From assembly GCF_000526335.1 (NCBI RefSeq), contig NZ_JAFW01000001.1:4836001-4900000 (forward strand): a DNA stretch of 64,000 nt, written 5' to 3'. Shown here in pieces: positions 8,242 to 16,737 of this stretch; position 1 is the first letter of the stretch, and every line of letters begins with the position of its first letter. The translations under genes were made by a program, and so were the position numbers. The notes beneath the pieces were generated by a model, which did not search any database, had not been told where the DNA came from, and saw only the letters and a list, made by a program, of their open reading frames with translations. The DNA is from Arthrobacter sp. 31Y. GTDB taxonomy: Bacteria > Actinomycetota > Actinomycetes > Actinomycetales > Micrococcaceae.

Positions 8242-10353
8242 ATGACCGTACCCACGGCCGTGGCGGGTGCTCCCGTACCATCCACCACTTCCGGACGAGA
8301 TGCCCGCTTTCGTTCCGGCCCAGCCCTGGTGGCTGGCGTTGGAGTAGTTATCCTGGCCCTGTTTTCGATGATCCACCTCACTCAAGGAACGGCCGACGTC
8401 GGCCCTTTCCAGTTGTTGGGGCTCCTCACCGGAGATGGAACAGACCAGGAAACCGCAGTGTTGCTTGCCTCGCGGGTACCGCGCCTTTTCGCCGGCCTGC
8501 TGGTCGGTATCGCGTTGGGGGTGGCCGGCGCAGCTTTGCAATCGGCCACCCGTAACGTCCTTGCTTCCCCTGACACACTGGCTGTCAATGCGGGCGCGCA
8601 TTTCGCGATCGTGGCTGTGGCTGCGTTCGGCCTGACTCTTCCGGCTCTCTTGTCCGGTGGCATCGCGTTCATCGGCGGCCTCGCCGCAGCAGTGTTGGTT
8701 CTTGCCCTCTCGGGCGGAGGTGCCAACGGAAACGGCGGCCCGATCCGCCTGGTGCTCGCAGGCACAGCTTTGGCGTTGGGCCTGCATTCGGCCACCAGCG
8801 CACTCCTGCTCTTGTTTAGTCAGGAAACCACCGGCTTGTACGCGTGGGGCCAGGGCAGCCTTGCCCAGTCCCGCACCGATGAGCTGATCCAGTTCACGCC
8901 CATCATCCTCGTAGCTGTTACCGCTCTTCTTCTTCTCGCACGTCGCATGGATTTGCTCGGCCTCGGCGACGACGCCTCACGGCTGGCAGGTGCGGATCCG
9001 CGCCTGGCCCGGGTGGGCGCCGTCGTTCTTGCCGTCGTCCTGTCAGCCGCTGCCGTGACCATCGCCGGACCGATCGGATTCGTGGGCCTCTGTGCTCCTG
9101 CGATCGTGCGTCTGTTGGCCTCCCGACTTCGCGGACTGGGCCGCCACAGGGCACTGCTGCCCATCTCCGGCTTGGCCGGTGCCGTGGTTGTCATCGGAGC
9201 GGACGTCCTGGTTCGTGGACTGTTCGGCGCCCAAGCAGGGGTTGAAGTGCCCACCGGTGCGGTCACGACTGTCTTCGGAGCCATCTTCCTGGTGGTCCTG
9301 GCCATGCGCATGTCCGACGCCGGATTGAGTGTTGCCGGTGACGCCCTGGCGAGGCTTCGATCCCGAAGGTTCTTCCTTGGCGTGTTGATCGGGCTTCTGG
9401 TTTTGCTCACCGGATTGCTGGTGGCCGGAGCACTCCTGGGCGACGCGAAGCTACTCCTGGGGGACCTGGTCAATTGGCTCACCGGTCAGTCAGGAAACCG
9501 CGTCAGCGCTGTGCTGGGAACCCGGATGCCGCGTGTCGTGGCGGCAGTACTTGCCGGAGCTGCCTTGGCTCTGGCCGGCGCCTTGATTCAGGCGGTATCC
9601 CGCAATTCCCTGGCCGAGCCCGGTATTCTTGGCGTCTCCGGCGGTGGCGGCCTCGCAGCAATCATCGTCATCACCACTGTCCCCACTGCAGGTTCCTGGG
9701 TGGTGACCGGCTCCGCGCTGGGGGGAGCGGCGCTGTCCGCGCTGCTGGTCTTCGGACTGGCTTTCCGGGGCGGGCTTCAACAGAACAAGTTGGTCTTGAT
9801 CGGCATCGGCGTCTCCGCAGGATTGGCAGCGGCAATCACCGTTCTTCTGGTGACCACTGACCCGTTCAACCAGACGAAAGCCTTGACGTGGCTGTCAGGC
9901 TCTACCTACGGCCGCAACTTTGCCTCCGTCCTGCCCCCGCTGCTGGCCCTGATGCTTGCACTACCCGTGCTCGCGGGCATGAGGCGGGATCTGGATCTGA
10001 TAGCAGTGGATGACGATTCTCCCCGCGTGCTCGGAATCGGGCTGTCCGGTTCCCGGTTGCTCCTCCTTTCCGTAGCGGTGCTTTTGACCGCTGGGGCCGT
10101 CTCTTCGGTAGGCGTCATTGCCTTCGTGGGGCTTGTGGCGCCCCATGCGGCCCGCACCTTGGTTGGCGCGCGACACTCCCGCGTCCTACCGGTGGCCGCG
10201 CTGATTGGCGCCTGCACGGTGGTGCTGGCCGACATCATCGGCCGCACGTTGATCGCACCAGCCCAGATACCTGCCGGAATCATGACGGCGCTGGTGGGCG
10301 CGCCCTACTTCGTGTATCTGCTGTGGCGTTCCCGCGTGGACCGGACCGTCTGA
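8242..10353 (+). CDS. Fused double FecCD-type siderophore permease
   Basis: One long membrane protein (703 aa from 8242) with two homologous FecCD permease halves of about 340 residues each joined head to tail, as in E. coli FhuB, giving about 20 membrane segments. The halves share RVPRLFAGLLVG / RMPRVVAAVLAG, ALQSATRN / LIQAVSRN and GFVGLCAPAIVR / AFVGLVAPHAAR. This single chain can replace the usual two-subunit channel, and one ATPase gene serves it. ATG 8242 has AAGAGG upstream; the in-frame ATG at 8215 lacks a visible ribosome site but is possible. Completes the operon started at 6356. Confidence 0.92.
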   Translation: MTVPTAVAGAPVPSTTSGRDARFRSGPALVAGVGVVILALFSMIHLTQGTADVGPFQLLGLLTGDGTDQETAVLLASRVPRLFAGLLVGIALGVAGAALQSATRNVLASPDTLAVNAGAHFAIVAVAAFGLTLPALLSGGIAFIGGLAAAVLVLALSGGGANGNGGPIRLVLAGTALALGLHSATSALLLLFSQETTGLYAWGQGSLAQSRTDELIQFTPIILVAVTALLLLARRMDLLGLGDDASRLAGADPRLARVGAVVLAVVLSAAAVTIAGPIGFVGLCAPAIVRLLASRLRGLGRHRALLPISGLAGAVVVIGADVLVRGLFGAQAGVEVPTGAVTTVFGAIFLVVLAMRMSDAGLSVAGDALARLRSRRFFLGVLIGLLVLLTGLLVAGALLGDAKLLLGDLVNWLTGQSGNRVSAVLGTRMPRVVAAVLAGAALALAGALIQAVSRNSLAEPGILGVSGGGGLAAIIVITTVPTAGSWVVTGSALGGAALSALLVFGLAFRGGLQQNKLVLIGIGVSAGLAAAITVLLVTTDPFNQTKALTWLSGSTYGRNFASVLPPLLALMLALPVLAGMRRDLDLIAVDDDSPRVLGIGLSGSRLLLLSVAVLLTAGAVSSVGVIAFVGLVAPHAARTLVGARHSRVLPVAALIGACTVVLADIIGRTLIAPAQIPAGIMTALVGAPYFVYLLWRSRVDRTV

Positions 10354-10426
10354 CATTTCCTGACATCCCGGTCCTAGGCCTGACAGAGAGTCTCGAACAG
10401 CGTCCTTAGGCGCATAGGATCGAGTC

Positions 10427-10822
10427 ATGGCCGGATCCCTGGATGTCCTTGGCCCCATCCTGGAAATGATGACGTGGGTGGGGTTCGTTCCGGGCGTGCC
10501 ACTTTTGATCAGCGCATGGATCATTGCCAGGCGTCGTTGCGTGTGGGCCACCGCGGAAGGAAAACAGTTCGCCGCAGGTGGTTTCCTGGGACTTCAGTGG
10601 CAGGATCAGTCCAACGAGGAACAGAAAGTGCTGCTGGACATTCCTGCCCGCGACGACACCATTGATTCAGGCACCGTGGTGGTCCACTATGACCTCTGCC
10701 ATCCGTCCCGATGCTCGCTCAGGCCACCCCGACACGACAATACGGTGTTGATTTTGGGCTGGATCCTCACCGGGGTTGGGATAGTCAGCACCCTCGGAGG
10801 ATTCGTCCTTCTACTCCTCTAA
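10427..10822 (+). CDS. Small membrane protein of unknown function
   Basis: Unrecognised 131-aa protein. A hydrophobic helix lies near each end (residues about 12-33 and 106-131) with a central soluble segment of about 70 residues rich in charged amino acids, so both helices probably anchor one globular loop on one face of the membrane. AGGA precedes the ATG at suitable spacing. It follows the iron operon by 73 bp but has its own upstream region, so co-transcription is uncertain. Confidence 0.65.
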   Translation: MAGSLDVLGPILEMMTWVGFVPGVPLLISAWIIARRRCVWATAEGKQFAAGGFLGLQWQDQSNEEQKVLLDIPARDDTIDSGTVVVHYDLCHPSRCSLRPPRHDNTVLILGWILTGVGIVSTLGGFVLLLL

Positions 10823-10923
10823 ACCAGGCTCTCCTCTAGTCCGGACCTCTTGAACACCGGATCGCTCAGGACTAGCGTTTCCCGCGCACGGTCAATGGGT
10901 ACGGCACAACCGAGGAGACTTCC

Positions 10924-11544
10924 ATGAGTGAGACCACCGCAACCTTGATGGTGGACCTGATCATTTCCCTGGACGGCTACGCTTCTGCTGAAGGGTGGCC
11001 CGGTTGGTGGGGATTGGAAGGCCCCGAATACCTGGCCTGGCTCGATGAGGAGGGAAAGAAGGAATTTACCACGCTCATGGGGGCCACCACGTATCGGGTG
11101 ATGTCCAGTATGTCGGAGCAGGCCTCCGAAGACAGTTCCGGGTTTTCGGAGGAAGAGGGCGCCAGCTTGAGCGGTTTGGCCGCCATGCCCAAGATCATCT
11201 TTTCCTCCACGTTGAAAGAGCCACTGGCGTGGCCCAACTCGGAGCTCATTTCCGGTGATGCAGCGGAGGCCGTTCGGGAATTGAAGAGGACCAGGTCCGG
11301 TACCTTCAGCACACTGGGCAGCCTTAGCCTCTGCCGTTCCCTGCTGGCGGCCGGGCTGGTGGACAGGTATCGCCTGGTGGTCTTTCCCGTGATCACCGGC
11401 AGGACCGGAAGCGAGCGGATCTTCGATGGATACCCGGATGTTTCCCTGGAGTTGGTGGAAAGCCGGACGTTCGATGGCAGGTCGCAGCTACTGGAGTACA
11501 TTCCCACTGTTATTGATGGCCCACCGCCAGCAAGGCAGGGTTGA
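10924..11544 (+). CDS. Dihydrofolate reductase-like (RibD C-terminal fold) oxidoreductase
   Basis: 206-aa protein with the RibD_C/DHFR-like NADPH-binding fold. The N-terminal strand LMVDLIISLDGYASAEGWPGWWG and the C-terminal GTFSTLGSLSLCRSLLAAGLVDRYRLVVFPVITG are characteristic of the large family of DHFR-like proteins found in actinobacteria, most of which are uncharacterised; they are not the folate enzyme. A GAGGAGA ribosome site precedes ATG 10924. The next gene, a metallo-beta-lactamase-fold hydrolase, begins 6 bp downstream, so the two are probably co-transcribed. Confidence 0.85.
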   Translation: MSETTATLMVDLIISLDGYASAEGWPGWWGLEGPEYLAWLDEEGKKEFTTLMGATTYRVMSSMSEQASEDSSGFSEEEGASLSGLAAMPKIIFSSTLKEPLAWPNSELISGDAAEAVRELKRTRSGTFSTLGSLSLCRSLLAAGLVDRYRLVVFPVITGRTGSERIFDGYPDVSLELVESRTFDGRSQLLEYIPTVIDGPPPARQG

Positions 11545-11550
11545 TTCCCT

Positions 11551-12261
11551 GTGCGCCAAGGCCCAGTAACCACTCCGCGGACTCCTGAATCCCCGTCAGA
11601 GCCAGAAACACTAGCCCAACAAGTCCATTTGCCTGCAGGGGTAGCGGGCCCCACGGAAATCAGTTTCGACGTTCGCTGCTTCCTTCTGCCCGTGGCCGAC
11701 GGGATTGTTGTTATAGACACCGGTATGGGAGGCAACGCCACGGATATCCACCCGGCGCTGGAACGTTTAGGCGCGGGCTGGGCTGACATCTCCGACGTCG
11801 TGATTACCCATGCCCACGCTGATCATGTGGGCAGTTTGAACGAGGTCCTTTCAAAGGCAGGGAATGCCGTGGTGTGGGCGGGCGAAGCGGACGCCAACGC
11901 CGTATCCTCGGGCATTTCTTCCGGCACCGCATCTTCGGAAGCACAGGTCCGGGCCGCCGTCGATGGTGCATACCTTCGCGGGTTGCGCGTCATCCACACG
12001 CCGGGGCACACCCCAGGCCACATCAGCCTGCTGCATGAAGGAGAAGGCCTGCTGTTCACAGGTGATGCCGTGGGCACCATGAACGGGGTCATGGTGCGGC
12101 CGCCGGCTCCCTTTACGGCTGACCCGGTGGAGGCGGAACTGTCGCTCCGGAAACTCGCCCGCTTGTCACCCCACAGAATGTTGTTCTCCCATGGTGCAGA
12201 GATTCCCGACGCCAGCAGCCAGCTCCGCAAGCTCATCGAACGGTCCGAGCCACAGCAATAA
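11551..12261 (+). CDS. Metallo-beta-lactamase-fold hydrolase
   Basis: Zinc hydrolase of the MBL superfamily (236 aa). The metal-binding HxHxDH motif is H87-A-H89-A-D91-H92, followed by the HTPGHTPGH segment and the GDA aspartate, so both metal sites look complete. No signal peptide is present, pointing to a cytoplasmic glyoxalase-II/lactonase/thioesterase-like enzyme rather than a secreted beta-lactamase. The start is GTG 11551, 6 bp after the DHFR-like gene. Substrate unknown. Confidence 0.88.
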   Translation: MRQGPVTTPRTPESPSEPETLAQQVHLPAGVAGPTEISFDVRCFLLPVADGIVVIDTGMGGNATDIHPALERLGAGWADISDVVITHAHADHVGSLNEVLSKAGNAVVWAGEADANAVSSGISSGTASSEAQVRAAVDGAYLRGLRVIHTPGHTPGHISLLHEGEGLLFTGDAVGTMNGVMVRPPAPFTADPVEAELSLRKLARLSPHRMLFSHGAEIPDASSQLRKLIERSEPQQ

Positions 12262-12304
12262 GCCTTCACAGGAGAAACGGCGCTGAGCTACTTGGAGTGC
12301 TGGG

Positions 12305-12745
12305 CTACCTGGAGTATTGCTCCTGGTGGCCGCTGGCGTGTTCGAGCAGGGGCGACAGGCACTCAGCGTAGTACGCCATGATTTCGGCGAAAGTGAGCAA
12401 CTCCGGTCCGTCGATGGATGCACCTTGCGCGTGCTGCGGGACTGCCGGGTCCACTCGGCAGAGAACAGGTTCGCGGCTGACGCCGTTGGCCGACAAGGTC
12501 GCAATTCCCCAGGGGTGGCTGGGCTCGGTCACGGCGATGCCTGCTGCGTCGAGGGTATCCCGTAGGACATAGTGGGTGACTGTACGCCATGACTGGAGAA
12601 ATGGCGGTTGCAGCTGTTCTATGAGGTCGTCATCCTGGCGGTGATAGGCGTCCGCGAGGGCAGCCGTTAATCCGTCCCACTCGTTGGCGTCCCGGACCAT
12701 AAGGTACGCGGTCCTCAAGCGGTCAATGGTTTCACTGAACGTCAT
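12305..12745 (-). CDS. Hypothetical protein, unrecognised
   Basis: 146-aa soluble protein with no family I recognise. It starts MTFSETIDRLRTAYLMVRDANEWDGL, is mainly helical in appearance for the first 90 residues, and has an aromatic-rich C-terminus. The frame continues upstream to 12979, but that part is arginine-rich and would overlap the opposite gene's promoter. ATG 12745 with GGGGA 5 nt upstream is the likelier start. It is convergent with the MBL-fold gene and divergent from the pyridoxamine-oxidase-like gene. Confidence 0.6.
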   Translation of the reverse strand: MTFSETIDRLRTAYLMVRDANEWDGLTAALADAYHRQDDDLIEQLQPPFLQSWRTVTHYVLRDTLDAAGIAVTEPSHPWGIATLSANGVSREPVLCRVDPAVPQHAQGASIDGPELLTFAEIMAYYAECLSPLLEHASGHQEQYSR

Positions 12746-12996
12746 GGCAGTCCCCAAACTTCCCGTCGTTTTCCCTGCCCCGAGGGGCAGGCCTGACCGC
12801 CGTCGGCATGTCACTATCAAAGAGAACGGATGAAGCCACGGCATGATTCCCTGAAACTCCCCGTGCTCTGCTTGTTGTCCGGTCAGCGACATTCCTCGTC
12901 CGCCTAGTAAATCAGTAGCCTTACTAATAGGGTGAATGTGGGGAAAGAACCCCGGACGTGAAGTTGAGTCCAGGCACAAGGAGAAGTGAGGCCCGT

Positions 12997-13479
12997 ATGA
13001 CTGAAGAACAAGCCATCAGCAAGGTCACTGACATCATCAACGACTCCAAGATCGGAATGCTGACTACTGTCAACGAGTCCGGCGCACTGGTCAGCCGGCC
13101 TCTGGCCGTTCAGGAAGTCAAGGACGACGGCGACATGTGGTTCTTTACGGCACTGGGAACCTCGCAGGTTGCCCACGTACGTCAGGATCCGCGAGTCAAT
13201 GTTTCCTTTGGGAAGAAGACCGAGTGGGTCTCCGTAGCAGGAACTGCCGAGGTGGTCACCGATCGGCAGAAGATCCACGAGATGTGGAATCAGGTGGTGG
13301 AGGCGTGGTTCCCCGATGGCCCTGACACTCCTGAGGTTTGCTTGCTGCGCGTTGACTCGGACTCGGCAGAGTACTGGACCAGCCCGGGCGGAACGGCTGC
13401 TACGGTTCTTCAATGGGTCAAGTCCAAGGTCACAAATTCCCGGTTCAGCGTGGGCGAGAGCGGCACTGTGGAACTATGA
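12997..13479 (+). CDS. Pyridoxamine 5'-phosphate oxidase-like, general-stress-protein-26 type
   Basis: 160-aa split-barrel flavin-binding protein. KIGMLTTVNESGALVSRPLAVQEV followed by MWFFTALGTSQVAHVRQDPRVNVSF is typical of the GSP26/YdaG branch, whose members bind FMN or F420 and are linked to general stress. ATG 12997 was chosen over an in-frame start at 12958 because the domain begins here; GTGAGG lies 5 nt upstream. The DksA-like zinc-finger gene starts 6 bp after it, so the pair is likely one transcript. Confidence 0.86.
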   Translation: MTEEQAISKVTDIINDSKIGMLTTVNESGALVSRPLAVQEVKDDGDMWFFTALGTSQVAHVRQDPRVNVSFGKKTEWVSVAGTAEVVTDRQKIHEMWNQVVEAWFPDGPDTPEVCLLRVDSDSAEYWTSPGGTAATVLQWVKSKVTNSRFSVGESGTVEL

Positions 13480-13485
13480 GCCGCC

Positions 13486-13842
13486 GTGGTTGATGCCGAG
13501 CGGTTTCGGGTTCTTCTGGAGGAGGAACGGAATCGAAAACTCCAGCTGCTGAAGGCGCTGCGAAGCGACATTAACTCAGTGAGTCTGGCCCGTCAGGATT
13601 CCAATGTGGATGACGAACACGATCCCGAGGGCAGCACCATAGCGTTCGAGCTATCTCAGGCGTCTGCCCTCATGGGCCAAAGCCGGGTTGGCTTGGAGCA
13701 GATTGAAGAGGCGCTGGCGAGGATCGCGGATGGAAGCTATGGGCGGTGTGCAATCTGCGGCGTCACCATTCCTGAAGGCAGGCTCGAGGCCCGGCCCTGG
13801 ACTCCCTTTTGTGTCGATCATGCCTCAGGTAAGCAAAATTAG
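13486..13842 (+). CDS. TraR/DksA-family zinc-finger protein
   Basis: 118-aa protein with a long N-terminal helical region (residues about 5-80, coiled-coil-like) and a C-terminal zinc finger CAICG ... CVDH. The fourth ligand appears to be histidine rather than the usual cysteine. DksA proteins bind the RNA polymerase secondary channel; short actinobacterial relatives are poorly studied and may not act that way. GTG 13486 is the start; the gene follows the stress-flavoprotein gene by 6 bp. A role in stress-responsive transcription is a guess from this pairing. Confidence 0.82.
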   Translation: MVDAERFRVLLEEERNRKLQLLKALRSDINSVSLARQDSNVDDEHDPEGSTIAFELSQASALMGQSRVGLEQIEEALARIADGSYGRCAICGVTIPEGRLEARPWTPFCVDHASGKQN

Positions 13843-13859
13843 CTGACGAAGAAGTTGGT

Positions 13860-14120
13860 TCAGCTGGACATGCCCGGCGACACCGGAACGAATTCAATGC
13901 CCTGCTGGACCTTCTTCTTGGGGCCCCGGTCAAAGCCTTTGGCGTCCAGATGATTCGCCGCACGGTAAGTCGCGAGCGCTTCGTCATAGATCTCGTTGAG
14001 TCGCCGCGCGGTGAAGACCTCCTCGGTCCCGTCAGCAAAGACCACGGACACTTCAGTACTGGCGGGAAAGTGCCTTTTCATCCGGATGAATCCTTGGGCG
14101 TCCTGGTGCAGGGAGATCAC
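13860..14120 (-). CDS. Small hypothetical protein
   Basis: 86-aa unrecognised protein with a balanced, charged composition that looks genuinely coding (SVVFADGTEEVFTARRLNEIYDEAL). It begins MISLHQDAQGFIRMKRHF with a GAAAGCGG-like ribosome site and ends with a short glycine/serine tail. No membrane segment or known motif. It lies 48 bp behind the MFS gene on the same strand and is convergent with the DksA-like gene. Confidence 0.6.
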   Translation of the reverse strand: MISLHQDAQGFIRMKRHFPASTEVSVVFADGTEEVFTARRLNEIYDEALATYRAANHLDAKGFDRGPKKKVQQGIEFVPVSPGMSS

Positions 14121-14168
14121 GTGGCAACCGCGCTTTCAGTAGTAGTGGTTGATGTCAGTCTTCCGTAC

Positions 14169-15455
14169 TTAAGGCGCATCCGCAGCAACGGCCCGATCGG
14201 CCGCTGCGCCCTGCTTCCTGCTGGCCAGCAGGAACGGAACAGCTATCAGCTCGATGACGCCCGCCATTGCCAGTGATGCCGGATAGCCATAGAGATCAGC
14301 TCCCCGGCCCAGGGCCGGCTGGATCACTACGCCGCCGCTGGAACCCATCAGCGAATCAAAACTCAGGACGGTGGCTCGCTGCTTGGACGGGATCATGTCG
14401 TTGACGTACGCCTGCCGGACGGGCGTGGCCGCGGAACCAACAATGGCCCATAGTGCGAGCAGAACCAACGCCACCCAGAAGATCCGCGTGAATCCCAGGA
14501 TCAGCAGGATGAGGGCGCCCACCAATGCACAGATGATGAGCACGGACGTCCGCTTGTGGAACAGTTGCCGTGCGTGCGGGGCGAGCCAGCCCCCGAGGAC
14601 CTGCGATCCGGCCACGATCGCCGCGGCCAAACCCGCGATGGAATACGCTTTCGGGTCGCCAAAGAGGTCCAGCAGGTAGGGCTGCAGTGCGTAGAAAACA
14701 TAGAACCCGACGCCGGCACTGAAGGGCGCTGCCAGCATCATGTAGCGGACGGGCGGGTTCTTCAATCCGTTCTCGATCGACGCCGACAGCACAGCGCGCG
14801 TGGCGCGAAGGGGGTGCGTCGAACGCTCAGGCGAGAAGCCGACGTCGTGCATGAGACCAAAAGCGACAGCAAACATGGCGAGCAGCACCAGCACGCGAAG
14901 GAGGAACGGAACGCCAAGGTTAGTGGCTTGGGCGATCACCCCGCCTGCCACCGAACCAAACAGCATCGCTACACCCTGAACCATTTGCCCTCGGCCAAGC
15001 ACCGGTTCCAGTCCGCCGTGGTAACCCGAAAAGCGCAGGGCATCGACGAGCCAGGCCTCAACAGCGCCGGAAAAGAACGTGAAGCCGAGGCCCAGGAGGA
15101 CCGAGACCACCGCCCACATCCAGAACGGCGCGGAGATCTGCCACATCACGAAATACAGATAGGTGGACACAGCCAACGTCACCGTTCCCAGCAGGAACGA
15201 GACGCGCCGCCCCCACCCGTCAGCAATCACGCCCGTGGGTACTTCGAATAGAACCATGCCTGCAGTGAAGAAGGCATTGGCGGCAAACGCCTCCAGATTA
15301 CTCAGGCCCGCGTCCAGGAGGAAGAGGGTGTTGATGCCCCAAATGAAGGATGCCGCAACGGTATTGCCCAGCGTCAATGTCAGATAGACGCGTTGGATCT
15401 TTCGGGCGGCGTCATTCAGGGTGTCGCCGCCCTCACCGGTGCGGGGAGGGTCCAC
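14169..15455 (-). CDS. MFS transporter (probable efflux-type)
   Basis: 428-aa membrane protein with about 12 hydrophobic segments. The motif-A loop reads GVIADGWGRRVSF between TM2 and TM3, preceded by LFEVPTG, a pattern common in MFS drug or metabolite exporters. The start is GTG 15455, with only a weak ribosome site. It begins 55 bp after the VWA gene on the same strand, so it could be read through from the five-gene SWIM-MoxR-VWA transcript, but nothing links it functionally. Confidence 0.85.
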   Translation of the reverse strand: MDPPRTGEGGDTLNDAARKIQRVYLTLTLGNTVAASFIWGINTLFLLDAGLSNLEAFAANAFFTAGMVLFEVPTGVIADGWGRRVSFLLGTVTLAVSTYLYFVMWQISAPFWMWAVVSVLLGLGFTFFSGAVEAWLVDALRFSGYHGGLEPVLGRGQMVQGVAMLFGSVAGGVIAQATNLGVPFLLRVLVLLAMFAVAFGLMHDVGFSPERSTHPLRATRAVLSASIENGLKNPPVRYMMLAAPFSAGVGFYVFYALQPYLLDLFGDPKAYSIAGLAAAIVAGSQVLGGWLAPHARQLFHKRTSVLIICALVGALILLILGFTRIFWVALVLLALWAIVGSAATPVRQAYVNDMIPSKQRATVLSFDSLMGSSGGVVIQPALGRGADLYGYPASLAMAGVIELIAVPFLLASRKQGAAADRAVAADAP

Positions 15456-15510
15456 CAGCTAATTCTCGTCCCGTCTGCTGTGCTCCGCCAGAGCTTCCGG
15501 TGACTGCCGG

Positions 15511-16737
15511 CTAGTTTTCGTGACTGGTTGGGATGTCCTGGGAAGCTGCCCATTCGCTGACATCCCGGCGCTCAATGGCCGCAGCCATCATGTCCGGAAA
15601 AAGATCCGGTGTGCATGCGAACGCGGGGACACCGATGCCGGCAAGCGCAGCCGCGTGGCTGGAGTCGAAGGATGGATGGCCGCTGTCACTCAAGGCCAGC
15701 AACGCAACCATGGTTGTGCCGCCGCCCACAATGGAAGCGGCACGCCGCAGCATTTCCTCCGCTATCCCGCCCTCGTACAGGTCGCTGATCAGGACCAGGA
15801 TGGTTTCGGTGGGTTTGGTGATCTGGTCCTGACAGTAGGCGAGGGCCCGGTTGATGTCAGTGCCACCGCCCAGTTGCACGCCGAACAGCACGTCCACCGG
15901 ATCGTCCAGGTCATCGGTCAGATCCACCACTTCGGTGTCAAAGACCACCAACCTGGTGCTCACTGACTTGAGCGAACTCAGGACAGCTCCAAAGACACTG
16001 GAATACACCACTGATTCAGCCATGGATCCCGATTGGTCGATGCACAAAATGATCTCACGCTGAATTTCGGTGCTGCGTCGTGCGTGTCCATGGAGCCGTT
16101 CGGGCACCACCGTCCGGTACTCGGGCTGGTAATGCTTGAGGTTAGCGGCGATGGTCCTGTTCCAGTCGATATCCCTGTGCCGTGGCCGGCGGGTCCTTGC
16201 GGAACGGTTGAGCGCCCCTGAAACTGCCTGAATCGTCTTGGCACGCAACCGTTCCTCAAGCTCCTTGGTGACCTGCCTAATCACCGATCTGGCAGTTTCC
16301 CGGGACTCCTCGGGAATGACCCGCCCCAGACCTACCAAGGTGCTCACCAAGCCGATATCGGGTTGGACTGTCCGGAGCATTTCCGGTTCCAGCAGCAGCT
16401 GCCTCAGTCCGAGCCGGTCCATGGCATCGGCCTGCATGACCTGGACCACCGAGGAGGGAAAGTACCCGCGGATGTCGCCAAGCCATCGGGCCACGCGTGG
16501 ACTGGACGAGCCCAGTCCACCGCGCCGGTTGGACCCCTCACCGTAGAGCTCTTCCAACGCCTGATCGCGTCGCACATCATCCTCTGACAACTGCACAGGA
16601 ACACCTTCCCCTGTAGAGATGCCGTCAGCATCGTGCCCGCCCAGGACCAAACGCCAACGGCTCAACCGGTCACGTCCGGACTCGACTGAATCATCCGGTG
16701 CGTCCGGTCTATCTGCCACAGCTGCATCGTCGCTCAT
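15511..16737 (-). CDS. VWA-domain protein of MoxR-associated operon
   Basis: 408-aa protein with a C-terminal von Willebrand A domain. The metal-ion-dependent adhesion site is intact: DQSGS at residues 234-238, the threonine in GGGTDIN and the aspartate in LISDLYEGG. The N-terminal 200 residues are helical, including an arginine-rich stretch before the VWA domain. It has no signal peptide or membrane helix, so it acts in the cytoplasm. The ATG at 16737 overlaps the DUF5682 stop (ATGA) with GGAAGG at good spacing. VWA proteins typically partner MoxR ATPases to deliver or remodel a client; the MoxR gene lies two genes upstream. Confidence 0.9.
   Translation of the reverse strand: MSDDAAVADRPDAPDDSVESGRDRLSRWRLVLGGHDADGISTGEGVPVQLSEDDVRRDQALEELYGEGSNRRGGLGSSSPRVARWLGDIRGYFPSSVVQVMQADAMDRLGLRQLLLEPEMLRTVQPDIGLVSTLVGLGRVIPEESRETARSVIRQVTKELEERLRAKTIQAVSGALNRSARTRRPRHRDIDWNRTIAANLKHYQPEYRTVVPERLHGHARRSTEIQREIILCIDQSGSMAESVVYSSVFGAVLSSLKSVSTRLVVFDTEVVDLTDDLDDPVDVLFGVQLGGGTDINRALAYCQDQITKPTETILVLISDLYEGGIAEEMLRRAASIVGGGTTMVALLALSDSGHPSFDSSHAAALAGIGVPAFACTPDLFPDMMAAAIERRDVSEWAASQDIPTSHEN

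Noticed and set aside
12746..12979. N-terminal extension of the hypothetical gene at 12305-12745
   Set aside because: Arginine- and proline-rich, no ribosome site at its start, and it would overlap the promoter of the opposite gene.
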